Below, in pieces: positions 18,568 through 26,717 of a stretch of 64,000 nucleotides of DNA. The notes under the pieces were generated by a model. It was not told the origin of the DNA. It saw nothing but the letters and a program-made list of their open reading frames with translations, and did no database searches. The position numbers and the translations under genes were made by a program. The stretch comes from a bacterium (GTDB lineage Bacteria; Sysuimicrobiota; Sysuimicrobiia; Sysuimicrobiales; Segetimicrobiaceae). Positions within the stretch are counted from its first letter, which is position 1, and every line of letters begins with the position of its first letter. The stretch lies in the NCBI GenBank assembly GCA_035307765.1, contig DATGHU010000013.1:30166-94165 (forward strand), read 5' to 3'.

Positions 18568-19038
18568 CTAGAGCTGAAAATCCACCAGCGCCGTCACGCC
18601 GACGCCCTGGATCCGGTGAATGTTACCGGGAAGGGGGTTGAGGCTGTCGACCGGGATCAGCGCCTTGATCCGCACCACGCTGAGGAACGATCCCTCGACC
18701 TGGGCCACGGCCTGCACCTTGTTCACCGCGGACGCCGGCCCCTGCACCTGGGCGGCTCCAATGTACGACCCGGGGTTGCTCGAGACGATGCCGATCCCCA
18801 CGCTCAGAATCGGCACTACCTTGGTCATCTGCGTGTTCTGCGCCTTGTTGTTCAGCATCAACTTGTTGATCGCGTCGTTGATCTGGGGGCCGTAGAGCTT
18901 GACGACGTAGCCGATGCCGAACAACTTGATGCCTTGAATGATCAGGTTCCCCTGGCCCATCACCGGCTGAATCGCTCCGCCGATCAGCACCCCCGCGAGA
19001 AGGGCCGTGACGACCCACACTGCAAAGACCCTACGCAT
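18568..19038 (-). CDS. Secreted or membrane-anchored conserved protein, function unknown
   Basis: 156 residues. The first 29 form a signal peptide (MRRVFAVWVVTALLAGVLIGG then VMGQG). The mature part is small and beta-rich, with KLYGPQINDAINKLML and a glycine/valine-rich repeat-like run. I do not recognise the family. AGGAGG lies seven bases before the ATG, and the start overlaps the end of the MOSC gene by 8 bp, implying an operon. The mature protein has no cysteines or obvious catalytic residues. Confidence 0.7.
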   Translation of the reverse strand: MRRVFAVWVVTALLAGVLIGGAIQPVMGQGNLIIQGIKLFGIGYVVKLYGPQINDAINKLMLNNKAQNTQMTKVVPILSVGIGIVSSNPGSYIGAAQVQGPASAVNKVQAVAQVEGSFLSVVRIKALIPVDSLNPLPGNIHRIQGVGVTALVDFQL

Positions 19039-19522
19039 TGTCGCCTCCTATCCACTCGATCGTCTCCCCGACGGCGATCGTTCCCGTCGCCAGGACCCGC
19101 GCGTAGACACGAGCATCGCCGGGGTGATGCTGGTGGTGGATCCGATCGAACGCACCGTCGCGGAACGACCCGCGTATCGTCCGGCACGGAGTCGTGTATC
19201 GGGTGACCTCGAGCACGACGTCCCCGCACCGAAAGCGCGCCCCCGGTGCGGCCAGCGACCAATCCAACCCCTCGACGGTGAGGTTTTCGCCCGCGGTGCC
19301 GGGCGCGATTGGATGCCCCTCCGCCGCCACGCGCTGGATCGCCTCGAACGAGTACAGGCAGATCGCGGCGTCCAGTCCGCCATGGCGGGGATCGTCGTGT
19401 CCGTCCCCCTCGACCCCCGCCGAGCCGATGTGCGCCGAGGGGACGGGACGCTTGGGAACTCCGCCGTGTGAGATGTTGATCTGTCTGACGATCCCGCGAG
19501 TGTTCATCGGACGGAAACTCAT
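19031..19522 (-). CDS. MOSC domain-containing protein
   Basis: 163 residues. GVEGDGHDDPRHGG, DAAICLYSFEAIQ, GTAGENLTVEGLDW and VTRYTTPCRTI match the stand-alone MOSC domain, the C-terminal domain of molybdenum-cofactor sulfurases and the core of YiiM/YuaD-like proteins. The family conserved cysteine (TPCRTI) is present. MOSC proteins bind or transfer molybdenum cofactor, or reduce N-hydroxylated compounds. AAGGAGG directly abuts the first ATG, so the second ATG five codons later (MNTRGIV) is also a candidate start. It overlaps the next secreted-protein gene by 8 bp. Confidence 0.88.
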   Translation of the reverse strand: MSFRPMNTRGIVRQINISHGGVPKRPVPSAHIGSAGVEGDGHDDPRHGGLDAAICLYSFEAIQRVAAEGHPIAPGTAGENLTVEGLDWSLAAPGARFRCGDVVLEVTRYTTPCRTIRGSFRDGAFDRIHHQHHPGDARVYARVLATGTIAVGETIEWIGGDNA

Positions 19523-19628
19523 CCTCCTTCGTGATGCTGCCGGCGCTTGTGGGGGCGCGGCGCCCGGGGACCGCCGTTATGGGCGGGAGCCAACCCCGAC
19601 ACGATGGTAATACCCGCGGCCGGATGGT

Positions 19629-20948
19629 TCAAGCGACGCCGGCCGTCTCCTCGAGCGACCTCCCGGCGGTCTCCTCTCCCAAAAAGAGGATGATCAGGGC
19701 GGCGACGACAAGGGTGAAGGCGAAAATGCTCAAGGCGGGCCCGCGCCCGGTCGTCCACGACCGCATCACGATCCCCAGCATCGCGGGCGCCAGGATCGCG
19801 CCCGTGCGGCCCGCCGCTGACGCCCACCCCATCGCCGTCGCCCGAATCCGGGTCGGGTACAGCTCCGCGGCGTAGCTCAGGATCACCGGCCAGGATGCCA
19901 GCACCCCGCCGGCGAGGGTCATCGCCGCCGCGAGAATCCCGGCCTCGGTGCGTGCCGCGGCGACCCCCACAGCCCCCGCCGCGCCCAGGACCAGGCCGCA
20001 GATGATCACGGGCTTGCGTCCCACCCGGTCGATGAGCAGTGTCGCCGCGACCACCGGCAGGCCCATCACGATCGCGACCAGGAGCGAGGCTTGATCGGGG
20101 TTGGGGAAGCCTTGAGCCGACAGGAGCGCCGGAAGCAGGATGATCGGGCCGTTGTAGGCCCCGATCATCACGAACCAAACGGCCCAGATCAAGAAACTGT
20201 GCCGCCGGAACCGCGGGCTCCACAGCTCGGCGAGGTGCGCGAAGATCGAGGCGCGTCCGGCTTGCTCCTGGTCTGGGAGTTCGAGGGCCACCCCATAGCG
20301 CTCGGAGAGGGTTCGGGCCAGCGCCTCTGCCTCGCGGCGCCGGCCGTGGGCCAGCAGGTACCGGGGCGACTCGGGGACGAGCCATGGGCCGATCACGGCC
20401 AGGACGACGGGCAGCAGCCCGACCAGGAAGACCGCGCGCCACCCCAGCCCGTGCCCCGCGACCACGCCGCCGACCGCCGCCAGGATCCACCCGAGAATCC
20501 AGACGACCTGCGTCCACCCGATCAGCGCGCCGCGGGACCTGCGGGGGGCGAACTCCCCCACCAGGCTTGTCGCCACCGGGGCCACCCCGCCGAAGCCGAT
20601 CCCGGCGAGGAAGAGGGCGAGCACGATCCAGGAGAGCGACGGCGCCAGCGCCGCGGCGCCGGTGCCCAGGCTGCTGAGCGCGACCGTCGCGCCGAAGCCG
20701 ACCCGGCGCCCCACCCAGTCCGCCACAAATCCCATAAGGAGGCCGCCCGCGAGCTGCCCCGCCCCCGCGGCCATGATCAGCAGCCCGGCTTGCCCCGGCG
20801 TCAGCCCCCAGGACGCTTTGAGCCCCAGCAGCGCAAAGCTGAGCACCCCCAGGTTCATCCCGTTGCTGCCGAATGCCAGGCCGGCGAGGATGGTGACCCG
20901 GACGGGGAGCCTTCCCATCCCGGACCGGACCTGCGCGACCGCCTGCAT
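19629..20948 (-). CDS. MFS transporter of the sugar/aromatic-acid porter type
   Basis: 439 residues with twelve predicted hydrophobic segments. The loop motif GFVADWVGRRVGFG after TM2, PESPRYLLAHGR at the central loop and a second RVGRKPVI after TM8 are typical of the SP/AAHS MFS branches. The ATG at 20948 overlaps the acyl-CoA dehydrogenase stop by 1 bp; a GTG one codon earlier is possible. Coupling to a glutaryl-CoA-dehydrogenase-like enzyme and a CoA-transferase suggests import of a dicarboxylic or aromatic acid. That substrate is inferred from context only. Confidence 0.87.
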   Translation of the reverse strand: MQAVAQVRSGMGRLPVRVTILAGLAFGSNGMNLGVLSFALLGLKASWGLTPGQAGLLIMAAGAGQLAGGLLMGFVADWVGRRVGFGATVALSSLGTGAAALAPSLSWIVLALFLAGIGFGGVAPVATSLVGEFAPRRSRGALIGWTQVVWILGWILAAVGGVVAGHGLGWRAVFLVGLLPVVLAVIGPWLVPESPRYLLAHGRRREAEALARTLSERYGVALELPDQEQAGRASIFAHLAELWSPRFRRHSFLIWAVWFVMIGAYNGPIILLPALLSAQGFPNPDQASLLVAIVMGLPVVAATLLIDRVGRKPVIICGLVLGAAGAVGVAAARTEAGILAAAMTLAGGVLASWPVILSYAAELYPTRIRATAMGWASAAGRTGAILAPAMLGIVMRSWTTGRGPALSIFAFTLVVAALIILFLGEETAGRSLEETAGVA

Positions 20949-22135
20949 CACGACGGGACGGCGCCAAACGCGTCGATCCCCGTGATATCGCGCCCGAGGA
21001 TCAACGTGTGGACGTCGTAGGTACCCTCATAGGTGTCGACGGATTCGAGGTTGGCGGCGTGCCGCATCGCGTGATATTCCAGGGTGATCCCGTACCCGCC
21101 GAGAATGGTCCGCGCCTCCCGAGCGACGCGCAGCGCCATCCGGACATTGTTCCGTTTCGCCATGCTCACGTGGGTGTACCGCATCGTGCCGGCATCCTTG
21201 AGCCGACCGAGCTGGTACGCAAGCAGCTGGGCGGTGGTGATCTCGGTCAGCATGTTCACCAACCGCTCCTGAATGATCTGCGTCGCCGCGATCGGCCGGC
21301 CGAACGCGATCCGACCGCGCGCATACGCCAAGGCTTCCTCGTAACAGGCCATCGCCGCGCCCACCGCCCCCCAAGCGATCCCGTACCGAGCCTGCGTCAG
21401 GCAGCCCAGCGCCTTCCCCAGCCCGGTGGCCCCGGGGAGTGCGTCCTCGTCTCGGATTCGGACGTCCTCCAGCACCAGCTCGCTCGTCACCGAGGCGCGC
21501 ATCGAGGCCTTGGTATGGATGTCGTGCGCGGAGAACCCCGGCGTGTGGGGATCGACCAGGAACCCTCGGATCTGCCCATCCTCCGTCTTGGCCCAGATCA
21601 GCGCGACATCGGCGAGCGACCCATTGGTGATCCACATCTTCGTTCCGTCGAGCACCCACCCGCCGTCCGTGCGGCGCGCGCGGGTCTGCATCGCCGCCGG
21701 ATCGCTGCCGGCGTTGGGCTCGGTGAGTCCGAAACAGCCGATCTTTTCGCCCGCCGCCATCGGGGGCAGCCACCGTCTGCGCTGCGCCTCGCTCCCGTAC
21801 GCAAAGATCGGGTACATGACGAGCGCGCCCTGCACCGAGGCGAACGACCGCACGCCGCTGTCCCCCCGCTCCAGCTCCTGCATGATCAGCCCGTAGGCAA
21901 CGTTGGTGATGCCCGCGCACCCGTACTCCTGGGGCAGGGTGGCGCCAAACAGCCGGAGGGCGCCGAGCGTCTGGACCAGGTCGCGCGGAAATTCGCCCGC
22001 GAGCCAGGCTCGGCCGATGCGAGGGATCACCTCGCGGTCGACCAACCGCGCCACGGTCTCCCGGGTCAGCCGCTCTTCCTCGGTGAGCAGTGGATCGATG
22101 TTGAAGTAATCGAGCATGCCCGTCCCTGTCGTCAT
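20948..22135 (-). CDS. Acyl-CoA dehydrogenase, glutaryl-CoA dehydrogenase-like
   Basis: 395 residues, full-length acyl-CoA dehydrogenase. GCFGLTEPNAGSDPAAM is the FAD/substrate loop, KMWITNG follows, and the C-terminal DTYEGTYDVHTLILGRDITG places the catalytic glutamate in YEGT, as in glutaryl-CoA dehydrogenases. That enzyme oxidises and decarboxylates glutaryl-CoA to crotonyl-CoA in lysine, tryptophan and benzoate catabolism. The neighbouring CaiB/BaiF transferase could charge free glutarate with CoA. Isovaleryl- or short-chain-specific relatives remain possible. Confidence 0.88.
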   Translation of the reverse strand: MTTGTGMLDYFNIDPLLTEEERLTRETVARLVDREVIPRIGRAWLAGEFPRDLVQTLGALRLFGATLPQEYGCAGITNVAYGLIMQELERGDSGVRSFASVQGALVMYPIFAYGSEAQRRRWLPPMAAGEKIGCFGLTEPNAGSDPAAMQTRARRTDGGWVLDGTKMWITNGSLADVALIWAKTEDGQIRGFLVDPHTPGFSAHDIHTKASMRASVTSELVLEDVRIRDEDALPGATGLGKALGCLTQARYGIAWGAVGAAMACYEEALAYARGRIAFGRPIAATQIIQERLVNMLTEITTAQLLAYQLGRLKDAGTMRYTHVSMAKRNNVRMALRVAREARTILGGYGITLEYHAMRHAANLESVDTYEGTYDVHTLILGRDITGIDAFGAVPS

Positions 22136-22189
22136 GGGCCAACCATTCGCGGACGATCGGGGGTCTCCTGTGCTCCGCCGCGCCCGGGA

Positions 22190-23407
22190 CTACACCACCC
22201 CCTCGCGCCGGAGGCGGGCGATCTCCTCCGCCGCCAGGCCGAGCTCGGCGAGCACGTCGTCCGTGTGCTCCCCCAGAAGGGGGGGCGGCCGCCGGATCGA
22301 CCCCGGCGTGGCGGAGCATTTCACCGGCAGTCCCGGGATGGCGATGCGCCCGGCGGTCGGGTGGTCGATCTCGACGAGCATCTCGCGCGCGCGGACCTGT
22401 GGGTCGCGGACGATTTCATCGACCGTGGAGATCGGCCCGCAGGGCACGCCCGCCGCGGTCAGCGCCTCGAGCCATTCCGCCGCGCGGCGGGTTCGGAACA
22501 GAACCTCGAGCAGCGGGATCAACTCGTGCCGGTTGCGGATCCGGTCCGGGTTGGTGCGGAACCGCAGGTCGTCGGCGAGCCCGAGGCCGGCCAATTCGCA
22601 GAACCGGCGGAAGAGGCGGTCGTTGCCCGTCCCGAGCGTGATGTAGCGGCCATCGGCGCAGAGAAACGCCTGGTACGGAACAACCGTGGCGTGCGCGGAT
22701 CCCCGGCGGGGAGGGATCTCCCCCGAGGCCAGGTAGATTCCCGTGTAGTAGGACAGCCAGGAAATTTGTGCGTCCAGCATGGACACATCCAGCGACTGAC
22801 CGACGCCCGTGCGGTCGCGGGCGAAGAGCGCCAGCGTGATCGCGTACGCCGCGTACATACCGCCGGCGATGTCGGTGATCGGCACGCCGACCCGCACCGG
22901 CCCCCCTCCCTCTTCCCCCGTCGTCCCCATCACGCCGCCCATCCCCTGGAGGATGAGGTCGAACGCGGAACGGTCGCGGTAGGGACCGGTCTGCCCAAAT
23001 CCCGAGATCGCGCAGTAGATCACCCGCGGGTTCCGTCGACGCAAGACCTCCTCGCCGATCCCGAGCCGGCTCATCGTGCCGGGGGTGAAATTCTCGACCA
23101 CGACGTCGGCCCGGTCCACCAGTCGGAGGAAGATCGCGGTCGCTTCAGGATGCCGGAGGTTGAGGGTCAGACTCCGCTTGTTGCGGTTCACGCTGAGGAA
23201 ATAGATGCTCTCCCCCCCCGCGAACGGTGGACCCCAGGCTCGGGCGCCGTCGCCCTCGCCGGGCGATTCGATCTTCAGCACCTCCGCTCCGTAGTCCGCC
23301 AGCATCGCGGTACCGAACGGGCCGGCCATGAACCGGGTCAGATCGACGACCCGGACCCCTTCGAGCGGGGACGTCGGTGCGACTGCTCCTGGTGATGTGC
23401 GCGCCAC
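22190..23407 (-). CDS. CaiB/BaiF family (class III) CoA-transferase
   Basis: 405 residues from a GTG with GGGAGG six bases upstream. LEGVRVVDLTRFMAGPF begins the Rossmann-like fold. NRNKRSLTLNL and the catalytic aspartate region RADVVVENFTPG are followed by ISGFGQTGPY, and AEWLEALTAAGVPCGPI lies in the C-terminal part. The reaction moves CoA between carboxylic acids through an aspartyl-CoA intermediate. It lies 54 bp upstream of the glutaryl-CoA dehydrogenase gene, which fits a succinyl-CoA:glutarate transferase, though formyl-CoA or carnitine-type donors cannot be excluded. It is divergent from ybaK. Confidence 0.9.
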   Translation of the reverse strand: MARTSPGAVAPTSPLEGVRVVDLTRFMAGPFGTAMLADYGAEVLKIESPGEGDGARAWGPPFAGGESIYFLSVNRNKRSLTLNLRHPEATAIFLRLVDRADVVVENFTPGTMSRLGIGEEVLRRRNPRVIYCAISGFGQTGPYRDRSAFDLILQGMGGVMGTTGEEGGGPVRVGVPITDIAGGMYAAYAITLALFARDRTGVGQSLDVSMLDAQISWLSYYTGIYLASGEIPPRRGSAHATVVPYQAFLCADGRYITLGTGNDRLFRRFCELAGLGLADDLRFRTNPDRIRNRHELIPLLEVLFRTRRAAEWLEALTAAGVPCGPISTVDEIVRDPQVRAREMLVEIDHPTAGRIAIPGLPVKCSATPGSIRRPPPLLGEHTDDVLAELGLAAEEIARLRREGVV

Positions 23408-23513
23408 AGTGCCCTCCCGTGAAGTGCCTGCATCTGCGCATTCGTCTCCGCGGATGACGCCATTGTACCCCGCCCCCCGGGGCGGCGGAAGGGGCGGCGA
23501 GGGGCAGCGCCAA

Positions 23514-23996
23514 ATGCCCATCCAACCCATGAAAACCGAGGCCGTGCGCGCGCTCGACGATTTGGCCATCCCCTACACGCTCCGCCGATTCAAGGCGACG
23601 GCCCTCTCCGCCGAAGAAGCGGCCCTGGCGCTCGGGGCGCCCCTGGCTGCGATCGTCAAGACTCTCGTCCTGCGTGGTGACCGCACCGGGGTGCTGCGGG
23701 TGTGCGTGGGGGGAACCAAACGCCTCAGCCTGAAAAAGCTGGCCCAGGCCTCGGGGAACAAGCGGGTCGACCTGGTCCCGGTGGCCGATCTGCGTCGTCT
23801 CACCGGATACCTCCGCGGCGGGGTCTCCCCCCTCGGCGGCCGAACGAAGCATCCGGTGTACTGCGACGTCTCGGTGCTGGGCGTCGCTCGGGTGTTCGTC
23901 AACGGCGGGATGCGCGGACTCCAGCTCGAACTCGAAGCGGAAGCGCTGATCCGGGCGACCGGCGCGATCGTCGTCGAGGTCGGGGAGGACGTCTGA
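23514..23996 (+). CDS. ybaK: YbaK/EbsC-type Cys-tRNA(Pro) deacylase
   Basis: 160 residues. The YbaK/aminoacyl-tRNA-deacylase fold is shown by AIVKTLVLRGD (conserved lysine), GGTKRLSLKKLAQASG, LTGYLRGGVSPLGG and a C-terminal VFVNGGMRGLQLELE. This is a trans-editing enzyme that hydrolyses Cys-tRNA(Pro) or similar mischarged tRNAs. The start at MPIQPMKTEAV is chosen for length; the second ATG five codons later is equally good for the family. It is divergent from the CoA-transferase and convergent with the kinase. Confidence 0.88.
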   Translation: MPIQPMKTEAVRALDDLAIPYTLRRFKATALSAEEAALALGAPLAAIVKTLVLRGDRTGVLRVCVGGTKRLSLKKLAQASGNKRVDLVPVADLRRLTGYLRGGVSPLGGRTKHPVYCDVSVLGVARVFVNGGMRGLQLELEAEALIRATGAIVVEVGEDV

Positions 23997-24035
23997 CGCC
24001 GGGGCGGCCGGGCCCAGCGCGGGCCGAAGACGCGC

Positions 24036-25007
24036 TCAGCGCCGCGCCAGCAACTCCGCGATCAGCACCAGCGCCGCCGTCCCCAGCGCGACGAGCCCGA
24101 GGATGATGAACGGATGGCGGAGGAGACGGTCGCGGATCGGGGCGCCTAGGGGGGGGTCTCGCCGGGCCAGCACATTCAGATCCACCGACTCGGGATGGCG
24201 GAGCGCCCGAGCGAACTCCTCCGCGTTCGGGTACCGCTCCTGCTTCCGGCGACGCATGGCCCGGGCGGCGACCGCGGCCACCGCCGGGGGAACGTCGCGC
24301 CGCCGCCGGGTGAGCGGCTCAGGATCCATGTTGAGATGTTGGTACATCGTGCTGAGCGGGTTCGTGCTCCGGTACGGCGGGCGCCCGGCGAGCAGTTCGT
24401 ACAGGATCACGCCAAGCGCGTAGACATCCGCCTCCGGGCCGCCGCGCTCCCCCTGGATCTGCTCGGGGGCCATGTACTCGGGGGTCCCGACGAGGCCGGA
24501 AAACCCGCGCCAGGTCACGCGCGGTGCGCCCTCGAGCAGCGCGATCCCGAAGTCGATGATCTTCACCCGATCGCCCTCACTCACCAGGACGTTCTCCGGC
24601 TTGAGATCGCGATGATAGACGCGGTGTTGGTGGCAGTAGGCGACGACCTCCGCCAGGTTGGCGCCGATGTCGACGGCACGCCCCACCGGGAGGGGGCGCG
24701 CGGGATCGATCAGCGTCCGCAACGAGTCCCCCTCGGTGTACTCGAGGGCGAGAAACGGGGGGTGGGCATCCTCCTGGGCGTCGAGGAGTCGGGGAACGCC
24801 GGGATGGTGGAGCAATCGGCCGATCGCTACCTCCCGCCGGAACCGCTCGTACGCGGCGACTTCGCCCAACCGGGTGGGCTCGAGAAACTTCAGCACCACC
24901 GCGGCTTGAGACCGAAGATCCTTCCCTTGAAATACCGCCGCCTCTCCGCCCCTCCCCAGCGGGCGCTCGACGAGGTACGGGCCGACGCGGTCACCGGGGG
25001 TTGGCAT
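24036..25007 (-). CDS. Membrane-anchored Ser/Thr protein kinase
   Basis: 323 residues. It is a Hanks-type kinase with glycine loop GRGGEAAVF, ATP lysine K40 in VVLKFLEP, catalytic loop HRDLKPEN (D134), DFG at 152-154 and GTPEYMAPEQ in the activation segment. A single C-terminal transmembrane helix at about 297-319 ends in LLARR, leaving the kinase cytoplasmic with almost no external domain, so no PASTA or other sensor is present. It follows the PP2C gene by 21 bp, giving a kinase/phosphatase pair together with an ANTAR regulator. Confidence 0.93.
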   Translation of the reverse strand: MPTPGDRVGPYLVERPLGRGGEAAVFQGKDLRSQAAVVLKFLEPTRLGEVAAYERFRREVAIGRLLHHPGVPRLLDAQEDAHPPFLALEYTEGDSLRTLIDPARPLPVGRAVDIGANLAEVVAYCHQHRVYHRDLKPENVLVSEGDRVKIIDFGIALLEGAPRVTWRGFSGLVGTPEYMAPEQIQGERGGPEADVYALGVILYELLAGRPPYRSTNPLSTMYQHLNMDPEPLTRRRRDVPPAVAAVAARAMRRRKQERYPNAEEFARALRHPESVDLNVLARRDPPLGAPIRDRLLRHPFIILGLVALGTAALVLIAELLARR

Positions 25008-25028
25008 GCGAGGAGGGGCGGGACGGGT

Positions 25029-25808
25029 TCAGGTTGGGATCCGGGCGGCTACGACGGTCAGGTTGTCAAACCCGCCCCGCCGCTTGGCTTCGGCGACACA
25101 CGCGGCGGCCGCGGCGGCCGCCGAAGAGCCCGCGAACGTCGCGCGGATTTCCTCGGGCTCCAAGTGCTCGAAGAGCCCGTCCGTCGAGAGGACAAAACAG
25201 TCCCCGGGGCAGGCCTCGCCGCGTTGCAGGTCAACCGCGACCAGGAGATCCCCCCCGATCGTACGGGTCAGCAGGTGCCGGTGCGGGTGGCGGGTCGCAC
25301 GCCTCGCGGACACGAGCCCGAGGCGGCGCATCTCCTGCACCATCGTGTGGTCCCGTGTGAGTTGGCGCAGCGATCCGCCGCGCATCAGAAATGCTTTGGA
25401 ATCTCCGACGTGCCCGATCCAATAGCGGCTGCCGCATAGGACGAGCGCCGTCAGTGTGGTCTGCATCCCCGCCAATCCCGGGTGGCCCGCCCGGAGATGG
25501 CAGATGTGCAGGTTCGCGCGTTCGACCGCCCGGCGGAGCGCCCGCCCGGGATCGCCGCCCGGCCCGAGATAGTATTCCTGGATCACCGCGTGAGCGGCCT
25601 CGGCGCTGGCCACCGCTCCTCCCCCCGACCCGCCGACCCCGTCCGCGACCAGGAACAGGCTACCGCGGCTGTCGAGCAACGCCCGATCCTCGGGGATCTC
25701 GCAGCGGTGATAGTCCTCATTCTTTGGCCGCACTCTGCCCGGATCTGTCGATGCGCCGAAATCGAGGGTAGCCGGGCGGGGGGGCGCGGGCCCCTTGTGA
25801 AGGCGCAT
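25029..25808 (-). CDS. PP2C-type Ser/Thr protein phosphatase
   Basis: 259 residues. DFGASTDPGRVRPKNED, LVADGVGGSGGG, GHVGDSKAFLM, LSTDGLFEHLE and FDNLTVV supply the metal-binding aspartates of the PPM/PP2C family. No regulatory domain is attached. The ATG overlaps the response-regulator stop codon (TGATG), so translation should be coupled. It presumably reverses phosphorylation by the downstream kinase; the target proteins are unknown. Confidence 0.92.
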   Translation of the reverse strand: MRLHKGPAPPRPATLDFGASTDPGRVRPKNEDYHRCEIPEDRALLDSRGSLFLVADGVGGSGGGAVASAEAAHAVIQEYYLGPGGDPGRALRRAVERANLHICHLRAGHPGLAGMQTTLTALVLCGSRYWIGHVGDSKAFLMRGGSLRQLTRDHTMVQEMRRLGLVSARRATRHPHRHLLTRTIGGDLLVAVDLQRGEACPGDCFVLSTDGLFEHLEPEEIRATFAGSSAAAAAAACVAEAKRRGGFDNLTVVAARIPT

Positions 25809-26437
25809 CACCCCACGTCTCCGGACGCTTCGCCCTCGAGCGCGATGACGGCCTCGGCGACCTCGGCCAGCGTTCTGCGGGAGGTCCGGGCCAGTCGGCG
25901 CAGGCGGGAGGTCGCTTGGGCCCCGGTGAGCTGATACCGATCCCGCAGAATGCGGGCGGCCGCCTCGAGGCGGAGCGCGACCCGGCCTTCCACCCCATCG
26001 TCGTCCCGGGCCTCGTCTCCCGACGCCGGCTCGCTCCCGCGACTCAACCACCACAGGTCCGCAAAGCGTGCGCGCGCCACCTCGATCGCCGGGGCGACGT
26101 CCGACTCCCGCACGGGTTTCATCAGGTAGGCCAGGACTCCCGCGTCCGCCGCCTCCTCCACCAGACTGCGCTGGTTATACGCCGTGAGCACGATGATCGG
26201 CACGGGGTGAGTGGCCATGATCCGGCGGGTCGCTTCCAACCCGTTCATCCCCGGCATCTTGATGTCCATGAGCACGACGTCGGGGCGCAGCGCCGCGACT
26301 TTCTGCAGCGCCTCCCGGCCGTCGGCCGCTTCGCCCACCACCTCGTAGCCCAGATCCTTCAGGATCGCCCGCATCCCCATCCGGATCAGGGCCTCGTCGT
26401 CGACGAGGAGAATGCGCCCTTTCGACGGTTCCTCCAT
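25808..26437 (-). CDS. ANTAR-domain response regulator (antiterminator type)
   Basis: 209 residues. The receiver domain spans 1-125, with acid pocket D13/D14, phosphoacceptor D58 in LMDIKMPG, T85 and K107. The C-terminal part, about 155-205, reads ALRLEAAARILRDRYQLTG then ATSRLRRLARTSRRTLAEV, consistent with an ANTAR RNA-binding helix bundle. ANTAR proteins prevent transcription termination at paired hairpins in leaders. No histidine kinase is adjacent; the operon instead encodes a Ser/Thr kinase and phosphatase. Its own leader contains three hairpins, the last terminator-like. Confidence 0.9.
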   Translation of the reverse strand: MEEPSKGRILLVDDEALIRMGMRAILKDLGYEVVGEAADGREALQKVAALRPDVVLMDIKMPGMNGLEATRRIMATHPVPIIVLTAYNQRSLVEEAADAGVLAYLMKPVRESDVAPAIEVARARFADLWWLSRGSEPASGDEARDDDGVEGRVALRLEAAARILRDRYQLTGAQATSRLRRLARTSRRTLAEVAEAVIALEGEASGDVG

Positions 26438-26480
26438 CTGCCTTCCCCCCGCTGGAGCGCCCGATCCGGTGATCAAGAAA

Positions 26481-26518
26481 GCCGAGACGCCCCTCCGAAA
26501 TGGCAGGGGCGTCTCGGC
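26481..26518 (-). terminator. Terminator-like hairpin in the leader of the ANTAR operon
   Basis: A perfect 14-bp stem (GCCGAGACGCCCCT and its complement) with a ten-base loop is followed, on the minus strand, by TTTCTTGAT. It lies 43 bases upstream of the response-regulator ATG. No minus-strand gene lies upstream, and the plus strand has no U-run after the stem, so it reads as an attenuator in the 5' leader rather than a terminator for another gene. The short, interrupted T-tract makes termination efficiency uncertain. Confidence 0.6.
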
Positions 26519-26602
26519 CCACGGCCATGCTATCACATGTCTCCGGCAATCTTCAAGAAGATCTTGGCAACCCTCCTGGAGCCTCCTCGCTCGACACGCG
26601 AC

Positions 26603-26682
26603 CAATCCTCCACTTGGGGGATTGTTGATGATCCGGTCCCGGGCCATCATAGATGCGAGCACCAGGGTCCTCCCCCTGGCAC
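26603..26682 (-). promoter_or_regulatory. Two further hairpins in the ANTAR operon leader
   Basis: At 26659-26682 a nine-pair stem (two G-U pairs on the minus strand) closes a six-base loop GGAGGA. At 26603-26624 a nine-pair stem closes a four-base loop AAGT. ANTAR targets usually have two hexaloops with A at position 1 and G at position 4. The first loop has the right size and G4 but not A1; the second does not fit. The region is otherwise gene-free. Confidence 0.4.
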
Positions 26683-26717
26683 TTGCTCGGGAGTGACGCC
26701 GAGGGAGGGGTGAGCGC

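Noticed and set aside
26603..26682. Canonical ANTAR two-hexaloop target
   Set aside because: Loop sizes and the A1/G4 rule are only partly met, so I report hairpins rather than a confirmed ANTAR element.
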